Source: Phascolarctos cinereus (taxonomy: Eukaryota; Chordata; Mammalia; Diprotodontia; Phascolarctidae). Taken from it: 64,000 bases of DNA. The stretch is taken from the NCBI RefSeq assembly GCF_002099425.1, contig NW_018343991.1, forward strand, positions 14,637,001-14,701,000. Reading direction: 5' to 3'. Below are positions 1 through 10,582 of this stretch, piece by piece. The translations under genes and the position numbers were made by a program. Under the pieces are notes generated by a model. It saw nothing but the letters and a program-made list of their open reading frames with translations. It had not been told where the DNA came from and made no database searches. Each line of letters opens with the position of its first letter. Position 1 is the first letter of the stretch.

Positions 1-480
1 CTTTGCATCTTCAGCTAGTATACTTTTTCTGAACTGTGATTTCATTTATGCTAGTGTGGAAGAGAAACCTAGTACTCTATACATTTGTCTAGAGTCTGTC
101 AGAAAGCTAATAATTATTAATTTAAATTGTAAGCATTTCTCCTTAAAAAGGATAATCCAAAGAGAGAGAGATTTATCTTACTTTTGAAAATCTCTCTGGC
201 CCAAATTACTTAAAATTTATAACATTCAATATCAAAGACAAAATTCTATAGCCAAGATTAAGAAAGAGTAGAAAGTTTAAGTAACAGCTTTTGATTTTTG
301 TCAAATGGAATGATAATAATAATGTTTTTGGTACACCCTAGAGAATCATTTGCCTAAAACCATTCAATCCTTCTTTAAGCCACTTCCTCTAAAGATTCTC
401 CTTTCAACCTGGTCAAAGGTAAACTCAAGAGATTCTTCTGTTAGATTAATCAAAAGGCATTCTTTCCCTTAGTTTGATAA
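1..480. other. No feature recognised
   Basis: AT-rich sequence with no recognised repeat, RNA or coding signal. Confidence 0.5.
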
Positions 481-724
481 TTGTTATTTTTGTTCAGACC
501 TGTCCTACTCTTTGTGACCCTGTCCGGGGTTTTCTTGGCAAAAATATTGGAGTGGTTTGCCATTTTCTTCTCTAACTCATTTTACAGAGGAGGAAACTGA
601 GGCAAACAGGGTTAAATGACCAGCCCAGGGTCACACAGCTAGTAAGTGTCTGAGGCCAGATTTGAACTCTGGTCTTCCTGACTCCAGGCCTGGCACTCTA
701 TCCATTGAGCCATCTAGCTGTTCC
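481..724 (-). repeat. tRNA-RTE type SINE, near full length
   Basis: Minus-strand SINE. On the plus strand it shows in order the BovB/RTE-like tail (tctttgtgaccc, ttttcttggcaaa), the block catttTacagaggaggaaac, the core gtcacacagctagtaagtg and the tRNA-like head ending ccatctagctg. A family of marsupial SINEs with a tRNA head and an RTE-derived 3' end is known; the exact subfamily is not assigned. Confidence 0.85.
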
Positions 725-959
725 AGTTTGATAATAACTCTAATCAATTTCAGAGATGATTCCTTCCTTAACTGATAGACCTCTTCCTTGTTAGGCATTC
801 AATAAGAGTGATATGAAAAGATTTTAGTGAAGGCCATGGATAGTTAAAGGAAGACTAATAAGGTTTTTCAGTCAGATTACACCAAGGTCTTCAGACTAAA
901 GTATTGTCCTAATTTTTTTTTCTTAATGTGTAGCCTAAAGAGTGGCCTAATATGCTTCT

Positions 960-1140
960 ATAATGGATAAGGGAACTTATAATTTATAATTTATAATCCT
1001 AGAGAGTTGCCTGGTAGTGCTGAGAGCTATGGTGATTCCCCAGAGTCACACCACAAGTATCTAGTAGAGTCAAGACTTGAATCCAGATCTTCTCAACCGA
1101 GGCAAATTTTCTTTCCACCACACTATGCTGCTTCTTGTGG
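960..1140 (+). repeat. MIR3-like SINE fragment
   Basis: Contains agagagttgcctggtagtgctgag, a degraded acttgcc-type core and a terminal caccacactatgctgcttc. The same layout recurs near 21.2, 30.0, 37.8 and 43.5 kb. An ORF on the opposite strand here is a by-product. Confidence 0.6.
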
Positions 1141-1408
1141 TAGCTTGATAATATAGTTGGTACTGAATCATGTCTGAATGAATGAACATAGAACACTGTT
1201 GTCCAAATTGCTTAATTTTGTTAATGGCTTGAGTGGATTTAGCATCTGCAAATGCAGATGCCTGAAATTCTATTCCATATGTATGCATACATAATATGTA
1301 TATGTAGGGGTTTGTTGGTAAATGTTTAACAACTGGCTCCCCCGTCCCCCATTGTTCCCATTATACATTTTAAAATTTAATTTGTTATTAACATCACTTT
1401 CTTAAGTC

Positions 1409-2180
1409 TGTGATGGGGTGCTTGTGTTTGGGTGTTTGTGCTTGGACCCCAATTTCTCCCTAGCCTCAGAAACACTGTCTCTGGCAGTTTCTCCCCAGCC
1501 CAAGAACACTGTGCCTAGCAATTATTCATGACCAGCAAGACCCTTATCTCTTTCCCTGGTGCAGTTACAAACGGCACCTGAAGGAATTATTAGTTTGAAC
1601 TGGCTTTGCACTGGGTCATAAAGATATTCTTACTCACTGGACTGTCTATACTACCACCCTACCTCATTATCTACATCCTGGACTCCTCATTATCTGTATT
1701 CTAGACCTAAGACATATGTATACTCTCTACATCTATCTTGTCAAACAAGACATTGACTGGTGGCAGACTGGACAACTCTCAGTTACCCTGAACTCTAGTT
1801 GACTTAGTGACGTAGCAGGCCTAAAACCACATCTCCATGTGGCCCCCCTTATGGGCTTTTCCCAGTGAACTCTGGGTAAAACGGCTGTGCAGTAGGTACA
1901 AGAAGTGCATGTTCCTTTAAGAACTGACTGCTCCTTAACCACTCCCTAATTCCCACCCTGAATCACCTAGTTAGCATATTTGACACATGTTTTATTATAT
2001 TTTATCCTATATAAACTTTAACTGTACCCCTCTAAGATCACAGTTTCCTTAAGAATCCTTGCCCACTGAAAAGCTTAACAATAAATCTTTGCCACCTTGA
2101 CTTAAAGAATGCTTGAGTCTGTGAATTCATTCCAGACAACCCGTCCTATACTTTGGTCTTTGAGGGGTCTCAACCTGTCA
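1409..2180 (+). mobile_element. Solo LTR of an endogenous retrovirus (fossil)
   Basis: About 770 bases starting TGTGATGG and ending TGTCA. A TATA-like box (tatataaac, near 2009) and a polyadenylation signal AATAAA (near 2080) lie in the usual U3-R-U5 order. No internal retroviral sequence flanks it, so it is a solo LTR. It is moderately diverged; I saw no clean target duplication and the ends may be off by some bases. Confidence 0.6.
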
Positions 2181-2340
2181 GACTGCAACATTTAGACTAT
2201 CAACAAAACAATAAACCAAGCCCTAATTTATAGTGTTTGCCAGTTTCCAAGATGTAATTGCTCAGTCTGAAAATTTAACAATCAGCTGCCAGTTTGAGCT
2301 GGCTCCAGCACCCCCTTGTAATATAGACACAGGCACGCGT

Positions 2341-2341
<1 letters not shown>

Positions 2342-2374
<33 letters not shown>
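2342..2374. repeat. (CA)n microsatellite
   Basis: Uninterrupted CA dinucleotides, about 16 units. Confidence 0.95.
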
Positions 2375-2377
<3 letters not shown>

Positions 2378-2403
2378 TATTCCTATATTCCTTCTCCTTG
2401 GAA

Positions 2404-2597
2404 AGCTGTAGTGGAAGTAATGAAAAAATTTGGAGTGAGAGGACCTGAGTTTATATCCTGAGTTTGTCCCTTATTACCTGTGTGACCTTAGGCAGATCAC
2501 TTCACATCTTTTGGACTCGGTTTCTTCATCTGTAAGATGAGAGGCTTGGAGCAGATGACCTCTCAGGTCCCTTCCAGCTGTACATCCTATGAGCCTA
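2404..2597 (+). repeat. tRNA-headed CORE-SINE (short form)
   Basis: Head with ggacctgagtt, core tgtgtgaccttaggcagatcac, then tcatctgtaagatgag and ggtcccttccagctgta. This layout (head, core, ggcccttccagctctaaatctatgatc end) recurs more than ten times in the window and belongs to the MIR/CORE-SINE class. Confidence 0.75.
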
Positions 2598-2599
2598 AC

Positions 2600-3330
2600 A
2601 TTTTTCAGTGTTTTTTTTTTAAGTTGATCAAGAAACAGTGTCATAACAACATTTTGTTGTAAAAATAGATACTGTAGTGGAAACTTCCTTCCATTGTCAT
2701 GGCTCTTCCTCTACTTTATCTTCAGAAGTTTCTTAATTACTGTACTTGACCACTGCTGCTTTAATTACAGCATCTTATTGCTAAGTCCTACTACAGTTTT
2801 CCAATAAAGTCCTCCTTTGATGTCTCACCCTGGCATGGAGGAGACTCTGGGTTCTGGAAGGCTACATCTACATAAATAAGACTCTGACTGGTCCTTCCAA
2901 GCTGGAAAGGCTTCAGATACAATACTAGTGATGAATTACATGTCTGTCATCCAAGGAAATGGCTCTAGGATAATGATGTTTTTAGCCAAGGCAACTCTGG
3001 AAGACCATCTACCTAGTCACAGAAGGGGGTGTGATCCCATCATTAACAGATGGGAGTACCCATGCCTACAAAGTCACAGATCCCAAAATGCTACAGAATT
3101 ATTCGAACAGAGAAAACAAAATTAATCTGAGATATTTAACCACCAACTGAAGTATGGATTACAGGTTGTGATGGACTCAGGCTGATACAAGGTGCTGTAG
3201 GAAATACTGAAAATGTGGTCCTCCCTTCAGAAAACTCACACAGTCTAGTTGGGGGTGACAAGACTACCTACCATTTTTGAAACCACTAGAAAGCAACATG
3301 AGATGATATCTGGTTGTAGCCAAATTTTAG
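2600..3330. other. No feature recognised
   Basis: Mixed-composition sequence without recognised repeats. Short ORFs here have no domain or codon signal. Confidence 0.4.
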
Positions 3331-3490
3331 TAGGCAGTGTGGAATAATGCAAAGAGTATTGAACTTGGAATCAGTATAATCAAGGTTCAGTTCCTGGTTT
3401 CTCCACTTGCTAGCTGTGTGACCCTGAGTTTGGCCTTTTCCCTTCCTAGGCCTCAGTTTCCTCATTAGAAGTGGCCTCTTTCCCATATAC
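3331..3490 (+). repeat. tRNA-headed CORE-SINE (short form)
   Basis: Shows tgctagctgtgtgaccctgag and cctcagtttcctcatta in head-to-tail order; diverged and 3'-shortened. Confidence 0.65.
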
Positions 3491-3624
3491 TCTACCCTCC
3501 AGTTAAACTGGAATAGTACCTTTCGCTCATGTTTAAGCTGTATTCTAATACTTCTTGGCCTTTACTGACTTCTGGAATGAGCTACCTTCCCCTCTTTACC
3601 TGATGAATTTCTAATCACCTTTTG

Positions 3625-3745
3625 TTGTTGTGGTTTGTCCTTCCTTCTTGAAGAGGAACTTGACTTCAGGATGACTTGCAAGTGAATTAGATTTAAATAA
3701 GGGAGGGCTGTGCTGCATTCTCCAGTTAACCTCTTTTGGCCCCCA
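3625..3745 (-). repeat. Interspersed repeat, same family as 41320-41600
   Basis: Read on the minus strand, it carries the family's end (cctcttcaagaaggaaggac) and the preceding cagccctccctta part. The longer copy at 41.3 kb shows the same blocks. I recognise this as a common marsupial repeat but cannot name it. Confidence 0.55.
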
Positions 3746-3819
3746 GGGTTAGTAATGTCCTCTTTATAATCCCACAATACTTTGCTTTGCGCCTCTCCAA
3801 TGGATTTATCCAGCATCTG

Positions 3820-4058
3820 GTGGTGAAGTGGAATAGAGCACTGGGCCTGGAGTCAGGAAAATTCATCTTCTTGAGTTCAGACCTGGCCTCAGACACTTGC
3901 CATTTGTGTGACCCTGGGCACAACCCTGTCTGCCTCAGTTTCCTCATACGTAAAATAAGCTGGAGAAGGAAATGGCAAACCACTCCAGTGTCTTATCCAA
4001 GAAGACCCCAGATGAGGTTATGAAGAGTTGGACATGACTGAAAAATTAGCAACAACTA
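3820..4058 (+). repeat. tRNA-RTE type SINE, near full length
   Basis: tRNA-like head (gtggaatagagcactggg, ttgagttcagacc), core, then gctggagaaggaaatggcaa and an RTE-like end (gagttggacatgactg). Confidence 0.85.
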
Positions 4059-4084
4059 TAGTTGAATAGTCTGGTAAGCTGTGT

Positions 4085-4205
4085 TTGTGTCTCATCTCAA
4101 TTTTAGTCTGTAAGCTCCACATGAGGGCAGAGGCATCTTATTTATCCAAATCTTGTACCCAGCACAGGGCTCTGCATGCAATAAGTGATTAATAAATGTT
4201 CATCG
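4085..4205 (+). repeat. L2 LINE 3' tail
   Basis: Contains agtctgtaagctccacatgagggcag, acccagcacagggctctgca and ending attaataaatgttcat, the usual L2 3' end. Confidence 0.65.
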
Positions 4206-4689
4206 TTGTTGTTATTGCTAAGAAGTGCCAGGGAAGGGGAGCTTGGGGAGGTCAGGCTGGAGCTGCCAATGGTGAGACATGGAAATAGGGAGGAAGACTC
4301 GGCTGGGTTCAGGCAATTCTGTGCGAGAAAACCAGCGGGATTTAAGGAGCAGGTTTAAGGGTGTAATAGTTAGGCCCTACATCCTGCTGGGTCCTTTGGT
4401 TTCCTATTTTCTACCAGTGGCCAGAGTTTGTGTAGTAATAAGTAGTGTTGCCTGGGCAACACATTTCATATTTGTATCTGTATTCTTTCTCTGATGAATT
4501 TCTCCTCTGTCCTCCAGGGTCCTCTCCACAGTTACCAAATATTGTGGTTTTAAGGGAGAAATGGTTTTTCTTTTAACTTTTTCAATTGTCAGCTGCCTGG
4601 GGAGCTTCATTCGTGACTTAGAGCAAATTAAGAGGTAATAATGATGCTAATTGAAAGGATGTTTACCCACACCTCTGCAGCCCTTCCTA

Positions 4690-5086
4690 AGCTTTAGAAA
4701 AGTAATAACAGTAACAACAGCTTGTATTTCCTAAAAAAGTGGACCAAGAATTTTTGATATGTTAACTCATTCGATCCTCACTACCACCGCATGAAATAAA
4801 TAAGTGCCATTATTATTCCCATTTTACAGAAGAGGAAAATAAGGTGAGGGGGTCCACTAGAAGGCACCATTGGCTGTAGAGTCAGAAGACCTGGGTTCAA
4901 ATGTAACCTCTGATGCTTACAACTTGTGCTACCTTGGGCAGTTTGCTTAACTTTCCTGGGCCTCAGTTTCTGCATCTGTAAAATGAAAGCAGTTGAACTA
5001 GATGGTCCTTGGAGGTCCCTTCCTACTCTAAATCCATGTTCTAATTGTAAACCAGGTTTTCTGACTCCAAATCTAGTGCTCTTAGG
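4690..5086 (+). repeat. MIR split by a younger SINE
   Basis: The MIR 5' part (cattttacagaagaggaaa) runs to about 4842. Its 3' end (ggttttctgactccaaatctagtgctct) resumes near 5047 after the SINE at 4846-5044. Confidence 0.65.
4846..5044 (+). repeat. tRNA-headed CORE-SINE inside a MIR
   Basis: Full layout: tcagaagacctgggttcaaatg, ttgggcagtttgcttaa, tctgcatctgtaaaatgaaa, ggtcccttcctactctaaat. Its position inside the MIR makes it the younger of the two. Confidence 0.75.
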
Positions 5087-5204
5087 GCTGTGGGTGTAGG
5101 ATAGTGTTGTACTGGGATTTATTTAAGATCTGCATCCAAGACCTAGCTCTAGCACTAACTCACTATGACTTTGGATTTTGGACTAAAATTAAGATCATTC
5201 AATT

Positions 5205-5372
5205 TGATCTAATATTAAGAGGTCATGTTTATATAATACTTTAACATTTGCAAAGTGCTTTATAAATGAATTGCCCATCATCACACATTTGGTAAGTATC
5301 TGAAGCAAGATTTGAACTCTGATCTTTCCAACTCCAGCACCCTATTCACTGCAGTGCATCACTGCCTCTAGC
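5205..5372 (+). repeat. MIR
   Basis: Shows tttgcaaagtgctttataaatg, cacatttggtaagtatctgaagcaag and ctccagcaccctattcactg, the right-hand MIR layout. Confidence 0.65.
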
Positions 5373-5985
5373 TTTTTTTTTTCATATGTAAAATGAAGTG
5401 CTTATGCTAGGTAATCTCTAGTACCCTTTCCAGAATGAATAATTTATGAATCAATGAATATATATATACATACACATGAATCTGAATCTGCCTCTGTCTA
5501 CAGCACCTTCCACAGAATGCCCTCTCCCCCATTTTAGTGGCAAAATACCTATTCAAAAGGGTGGAAATGATTCCAGCAAATATTTCCTAGTGGCTGTTGT
5601 AGGAAGGACTCTGGCAGGGAGAGAGGAAGGAAGACCTCAGGGTTGTGGAGGAGTGCCAGTCAAATCCTCCCCTTGATTGAGTTCTGCCTGAAGTGGACCG
5701 TGCAAATCAGCAGCTTCCTAGAGGTCAGCCAGGATGTGTGGCTGTTAGTTTGCCTCGGGATGTTTTTAGTTCATTTGCTAGAGACCCACTTCCTGTTTCT
5801 GGCTGTTCTTTGATGCTGATTTGAGGAGGGTCCAGGTGGATCCTGTGTTTTAGTCTGGGCCCCAGAAGAGAAGGAAATGGTCTATCTCTCAATGAGCAAC
5901 CTCCCTTGTCATCCCCTGGTAAGGAACCAAAGAGGCTTTTATCAGACCACATGCTGTCTATAGTTAAATTTGAGAAGGGAGAAGA
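5373..5985. other. No feature recognised
   Basis: Includes a short TA-rich run near 5460. No splice-bounded open frame or repeat was recognised. Confidence 0.4.
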
Positions 5986-5987
5986 CT

Positions 5988-6117
5988 TTTTTTTTTAAGG
6001 CAATTGGGGTTACACAGCTAGTAAGTGTCAAGTGTTTGGTTTGAGAGTGAATTTGAACTCAGATCCTCCTGACTCTAGGACTGGTGCTTTATCTACTGTG
6101 CCACCTGGCTGCCTCAA
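5988..6117 (-). repeat. WSINE1-type SINE
   Basis: Poly-T, ggcaattggggtta, cacagctagtaagtgtcaagt, gaactcagatcctcctgactc and the head end gccacctggctgcc, as in other minus copies. The core is shortened. Confidence 0.85.
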
Positions 6118-6254
6118 GAAGGACCTTTTTGCTGGAGAAATCAGAGAAGGGTTTGTGGTGAAGGTGACAGGAAGGTGTAGGAAGGCAAAGATTTCTGCAG
6201 GCATTAGTGAAGAAGTAATACATTCCAGGCATGGGCCTTCTGATAGTGGGCTAT

Positions 6255-6415
6255 ATCTTAGAGAGAGAGGCAGTGTGATTCAGCGGAATGTTGAGCTTGG
6301 GATCAGGGTCCTTGTTAGCTGTGGGACACTGGGTAAGTGACTTGATCCTCTGAGCTTCAGTTCCTCATCTGTAATATGGGGACAGTAATAGCACTTACCT
6401 CCCAGAGTTAAGGAG
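6255..6415 (+). repeat. tRNA-headed CORE-SINE
   Basis: Head (ggcagtgtgattcagcgg), ttagctgtgggacactgggt, then ctcatctgtaatatggggac. Confidence 0.65.
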
Positions 6416-6418
6416 GAA

Positions 6419-6625
6419 TGAGACGAGGAAACTCAGTCTAAGAGAGATTAAGTGACTTGTCCAGGACTGTCCAACAATTCAGGTAGACTCTGGTGATGTT
6501 TCCCATCACTGGAAGTTTTTGAGCGGAAGCTAGATGACCTTCCCCTGGGTGAACTGTTTGATTAGATTATGTCCAAAATCCAGTCTATGAAAGATAGAAA
6601 CAAAGGCCCAAAATATAACAAAATG
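6419..6625 (+). repeat. Composite segment, copy 1 (compare 8085-8305)
   Basis: A MIR-like part (gaggaaactcagtctaagag, gacttgtccaggactgtcc) joins a CR1/L3-tail-like part (catcactggaagtttttgagcgg) and then a block with gtccaaaatccagtctatga. The same junction and order occur at 8085-8305 at roughly 80% identity by eye. Confidence 0.65.
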
Positions 6626-6734
6626 AGAATAAAATGAGAAACTATTTGTAAAATGGTTTGCAAACCTTAAAGTGTTATTAGCTATTATTAGTATTAACCC
6701 AGGATGTTGTATTCTTAAGTCCATCACTATTTTT

Positions 6735-6960
6735 TAAAATAAGATTAGCATATTTTTCCAAATAAAAATATTTTCTCTCCCTCCCATGTCTCACTGCTCC
6801 ATGGGAGAAAAAAAGTAAAGAAAAACAAAGTCATTATAACAAATATGCATAGTCAAGCAAAACAAATTCTGTTATTGGACATGTCCAAAAAATATGCATA
6901 TCTTCCCCTGCACCCTGAGGCTTCATGGCTTCTTTTTTCAGGAGTCTGGGAGAGTGGTCA
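6735..6960 (-). mobile_element. L1-like LINE 3' untranslated fragment
   Basis: Contains tctccctcccatgtctcac, aaatatgcatagtcaagcaaaac and ggacatgtccaaaaaatatg, blocks I associate with minus-strand marsupial L1 3' regions. Similar sequence is at 32.6 kb. Confidence 0.5.
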
Positions 6961-7299
6961 GCAATGTGTTCACTCCAACTAGCCTCCTCCTCCCTTTGTG
7001 GGCTGAGAGGTGAAAGCTCATAGCAGACCAGGATGGCAAGAGCTCTGGAAACCAAAGTAATTCAGGAAACGTTGACTACGTTTTCACTTTGTCTAATGCA
7101 TTATGATGGACATTGGGATGGGGGTGGAGGGAGAGGGGAGAGGGAAAAGGGACACGCAGAGATAAGACCTGGTCCCTGCCCTCAGGGAATTTATGATGTA
7201 CCAGGTGGATATGGCACATGCACAAATCTAATAATAAGTGGTATATGCTAAGTACATCAGGGAAGTACAAAATGCTTTTTGAGTCTAAAGAGGGAAAGA

Positions 7300-7530
7300 A
7301 ATGGCATATGAAGTTCAGTTGAAGGAACTGGGCATGTTTAAAGCTGAGAAGAAAAGACGGAGTGTGGTGGGAAAGAGGGAAGAGAGATGGCAATTATCTT
7401 CAGACATCTGAGTTATGAAGAACTTTTTAGAGATCATCTGATGTGGAAAGCTGACATGGAAGAGGAAGGAGATTTATTCTCTGTGACTGAAAAGGGCAAA
7501 ACAAGGAACAATGGGTGGAAGTTACAAGGT
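7300..7530 (+). mobile_element. CR1/L3 LINE 3' fragment
   Basis: Shows gaaggaactgggcatgttta, ttatcttcagacatctgag, and acaatgggtggaagttacaa, in CR1/L3 3' order. The ORF 7387-7578 lies within it and is not a gene. Confidence 0.7.
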
Positions 7531-7557
7531 GGTTACATTTCTCACATGTTTTGTTTG

Positions 7558-7772
7558 TGGGGAGAGTGCTGGGCCTGAAGTCCAGAAGACCTGAAAGACT
7601 TGAATTCAAATCAACTGTGTGGCCCTGGGCAAGTCACTTAACCCCATTTACCTCAGTTTCCTCATTTGTAAAATGAGCTGGAGAAGGAAATGGCAAACTG
7701 CTCCAGTATCTTTGCCAAGAAAATGTCAAATATGGTGAAAAAGAGTTGGACATGACCAAAATGCCTGAACAA
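7558..7772 (+). repeat. tRNA-RTE type SINE, 5'-shortened
   Basis: Contains gcctgaagtccagaagacct, ggcaagtcacttaacccc, gctggagaaggaaatggcaa, atctttgccaagaaaa and gagttggacatgacc. Confidence 0.85.
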
Positions 7773-7966
7773 TCAAAGTGCTATAGGCATGTCATTTCTT
7801 GAGGCTGATAAAGTATTTTTTGTTGAATGCCTGGGCCTGTGAATGACTGTCCTGAGCTTGTGCTCAAGACTTAATGAAGCTAGGACCCTGATGTAAGCCA
7901 GAGGAGATCCAGGGGAAAACCTAATGTCGTGGAGGAAAAAAGTAGAAGGTAGCAGCTTGTAGGGTA

Positions 7967-8023
7967 ACAATAATAATAATAATAATAACAATAATAACAA
8001 TAATAATAATAATAAATAATAAT
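7967..8023. repeat. (AAT)n microsatellite with AAC units
   Basis: About 19 trinucleotide units, mostly AAT. The leucine run read on the minus strand in this region comes from it. Confidence 0.95.
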
Positions 8024-8305
8024 ATAACACTTGTGTTATTTGATCTTTGCAACAACCCTGGGAGGTAAGTGTTATTATCCCCATTTTACACATGAGGAAA
8101 CTGAGGCTAAGAGCTATTAAGTGACTTGCCCAGGGCTGTCCAATAATTCCAGTAGACTCTGGTGATGATGAATTCCCTACCACTGGGAGTATTTGAGCAG
8201 AGGCTAGCTTACTAATTGTCAGGAACCTTATCCCTGTGTTTGACTAGATAATCGCCAAAATCCAGTCTATCGAAGACAGAAATAAGGCCCAATATATACC
8301 AAAAT
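8024..8305 (+). repeat. MIR joined to composite segment, copy 2
   Basis: A MIR part (ccccattttacacatgagga, gacttgcccagggctgtcc) runs straight into a CR1/L3-tail-like part (ccactgggagtatttgagca) and the gccaaaatccagtctatcga block. Bases 8085-8305 match 6419-6625. Confidence 0.65.
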
Positions 8306-8319
8306 ATCCATGGCAGTCC

Positions 8320-8810
8320 TCTTTGTGCTAGAAATAAAGGCAGTGCCCATTGATCAGGGAATGGCTGAACAACTTTTGCTACATGTATACGGTTTCCATT
8401 ATTGCACGGTGAGAAATGAGGGTTATGAGAAATTTAGAGAAATGTGAGATTTGTATGAGGCAAGAACATAGACTATGACAACAATGTAAGTGAACATGAA
8501 ATTAACTAAAAGGAAATTGAACTCTGTATGATGGAAAAAACACTGAAAGTCTTAGAAGAGAGATAATGAAGCATAGCTCGTTCACAGCTAAGAGGCAGAA
8601 GTCTACCAGACCAGAATATTATATACATTTCTAGATGATGTTCCTGTGTTGAATATTTTTGCTGAATTGTTTTCTTTCTCACAAGGGAGGAATCAATCTA
8701 GAAGAGGTAGGTGGGAAATAACTCATAGAATTACTGAGTTAGAATAAACTTTTTTTCCCCGTTTGGCCATCAATAAAGTATATATTTTTTAAAAAATAAA
8801 AGAAAACAAG
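8320..8810 (+). mobile_element. L1 LINE 3' end
   Basis: Begins with cccattgatcagggaatggctg, the marsupial L1 block just before the 3' untranslated region, then runs through AT-rich 3' sequence to an A-rich end. 5'-truncated and old. Confidence 0.65.
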
Positions 8811-9037
8811 GGGCACCTAGATGGTGCAGTGGATAGAGCACCGGCCCTGCAGTCAGGAAGACCTGAATTCAATTCCAGCTTCAGACACATGACACTTAGT
8901 AGCTAGCTGTGTGACTCTGAGCAAGTCACTTAACCCCGATTGCCTCACCCTCCCCAACAAAATATGCAATGATGTAGCAACAATTCTACCTAGAAGGCAA
9001 AAGGCAAAAAAAAAAAGTTTATTCTAACTCAGTAATT
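8729..9037. repeat. 28-base perfect inverted repeat, arms 8729-8756 and 9010-9037
   Basis: Each arm contains ttactgagttagaataaac plus a 7-base T run (or its complement), with no mismatch. The 253 bases between hold the last part of an L1 tail and a WSINE1-type SINE. Confidence 0.85.
8811..8965 (+). repeat. WSINE1-type SINE
   Basis: Shows ggggcacctagatggtgcag, gagcaccggccctgcagtc, gacacttagtagctagctg and agtcacttaaccccgattgc. Confidence 0.85.
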
Positions 9038-9107
9038 TTGTGAACTATAAGTACATTCCTGTCTTTTATATTTGCTCCTTATCTTCGTCCCTTTCTGAAG
9101 CATGTTG

Positions 9108-9282
9108 CAGTAGAGGAGCAGTGACTAGAGTCAGAGGACCTGAGTTCAAATCCTGCCTTTGACTTCTAGTAGTGACTTAGGTTAGTCACTTCTCTCTGGG
9201 ACTCAGTTTCCTCTTCTTTAAATAAGGAGGTTACATTAGATGGACTCTGAAGTTCTTTCCAATTCCACATCTATGATCCCTA
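9108..9282 (+). repeat. tRNA-headed CORE-SINE
   Basis: Head gtcagaggacctgagttcaa, gggactcagtttcctcttc, tacattagatggactct, ending ccacatctatgatccc. Confidence 0.75.
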
Positions 9283-9589
9283 AATGGAAGTATTGCCTTC
9301 AGCTTGTCCTGCGCCCATTTCTCTCCACAGTCTTTCCCTTAGTGAGCTCCAAACCCACAGGTGCAATTATCCCCTCTGTTCAGATGACTTCTTAGTCTAT
9401 ATCACCTCTCCCAAACTGTTCTGAGCCTTAGTCCTACATTCCCCTATTGCCCATTTGGGTGTCAACCTGGCACTTAGCCTCAAACCTGGTGTTCCTGAAA
9501 CCCCTGCCATGTTGGTCACCTCAGCTGGAAATCTTGGAATTGTGTGGAGGAAGGTTCTTTCTCTAACACTTCCTAGCTCTGGGACCTAC

Positions 9590-9785
9590 AAGAGGCTGTG
9601 TGATGTAATGAAAAGAGAGCTAGATTTGGAGTCCTTGAAGATCATTGCTTAAATCCCTATACAATGACTCTAAGTCACTTTCTCTGAGTTTCAACTTATC
9701 TATAAAATCCCGATGGTAATACTTCAGTTATCTACCTAATAGGGATGTTGTAAGGAAATCACTTTGTAAACTGCAAAGCTATCAT
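9590..9785 (+). repeat. tRNA-headed CORE-SINE, diverged
   Basis: Head near ctagatttggagtcctt, ttcaacttatctataaaatc, then agggatgttgtaaggaaatc and ttgtaaactgcaaagc, the long 3' form also seen at 41.6 and 48.3 kb. Confidence 0.6.
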
Positions 9786-9811
9786 CATCATCATCATCAT
9801 CATCATCATCT
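9781..9811. repeat. (ATC)n microsatellite
   Basis: Ten perfect ATC units at the end of the preceding SINE. Confidence 0.95.
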
Positions 9812-9824
9812 ACATGCCTGCAGT

Positions 9825-10570
9825 ATGAACTGTTTAGTGGGGCATCCTCGTGAGTACCCCACAGGAAGGGTCAGAGACGCAGTAATGATTTGCCGTGGGG
9901 CAACCGTAGAGTGTGTCATCAATGCTCATGGCGCCATAGGGCCCCGGCCCCCACCTTTCTGGTCCACTCCTGCCGCGGCTCTGGTAGCTCTAGAACTGCC
10001 CCAGATAGTGAGTCAGGCTTCTCTGAGGTTGGTCCAGGTCCCTTTGATCAGACTTTGCCCCACCCTTAGGCATGTAATTGAGGATTATCCAGTGATGAGT
10101 GGAACCCTCATCAGGCTGCACTTATTGGGTCAGAAGACCCATGGGGCTGAAGATGTACAATTTGGAGGAATAGGGGAAGAAGATGGGAGAAGATGAAGTT
10201 AGGAGTAAATGGGTATAAGGGACACGTAGTGACCCTTGGGTGCTCGATGACAGTTCAAGCAGGATGACATAAGGCAGACCCACATTTTAGTTTCACTTGA
10301 ACGATTTATGGTGTCAGAAGGAATGTGTGTTGACAGAAAGGAGATGCTTCGATTTCAGGGCTGCGTTACGTGGCCTTGGAGCCGTGCCAGGCTGTTGAGC
10401 AAAATCTCCAGCTCTTTCTAAACCTGTAGGACAGATACTAGGCGGCCTTGGGGCTGAGTTCGGTGGCCTATTTGTGTGTTGGGAGTTGTTACTTAGTGCA
10501 CGTGGCTTTCTTTAGGGCAGCTGCCAGCAGTTCTCTGGGGGAGTGACTCATCTCAGAGATGCAGGTGACT
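9825..10570. other. Unassigned block with a 123-codon open frame
   Basis: GC-richer than its neighbours and free of recognised repeats. A frame at 9825-10196 (+) is open but has no recognisable domain, no homologue I know and no convincing splice context. A sequence gtgactcatc near 10543 resembles an AP-1 site. It could be unique flanking or regulatory DNA, or an old repeat. Confidence 0.35.
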
Positions 10571-10582
10571 TGGGACACATAA

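Noticed and set aside
9825-10196. 123-codon ORF as a possible gene
   Set aside because: No domain, no splice partners, no known homologue; kept only as an unassigned block.
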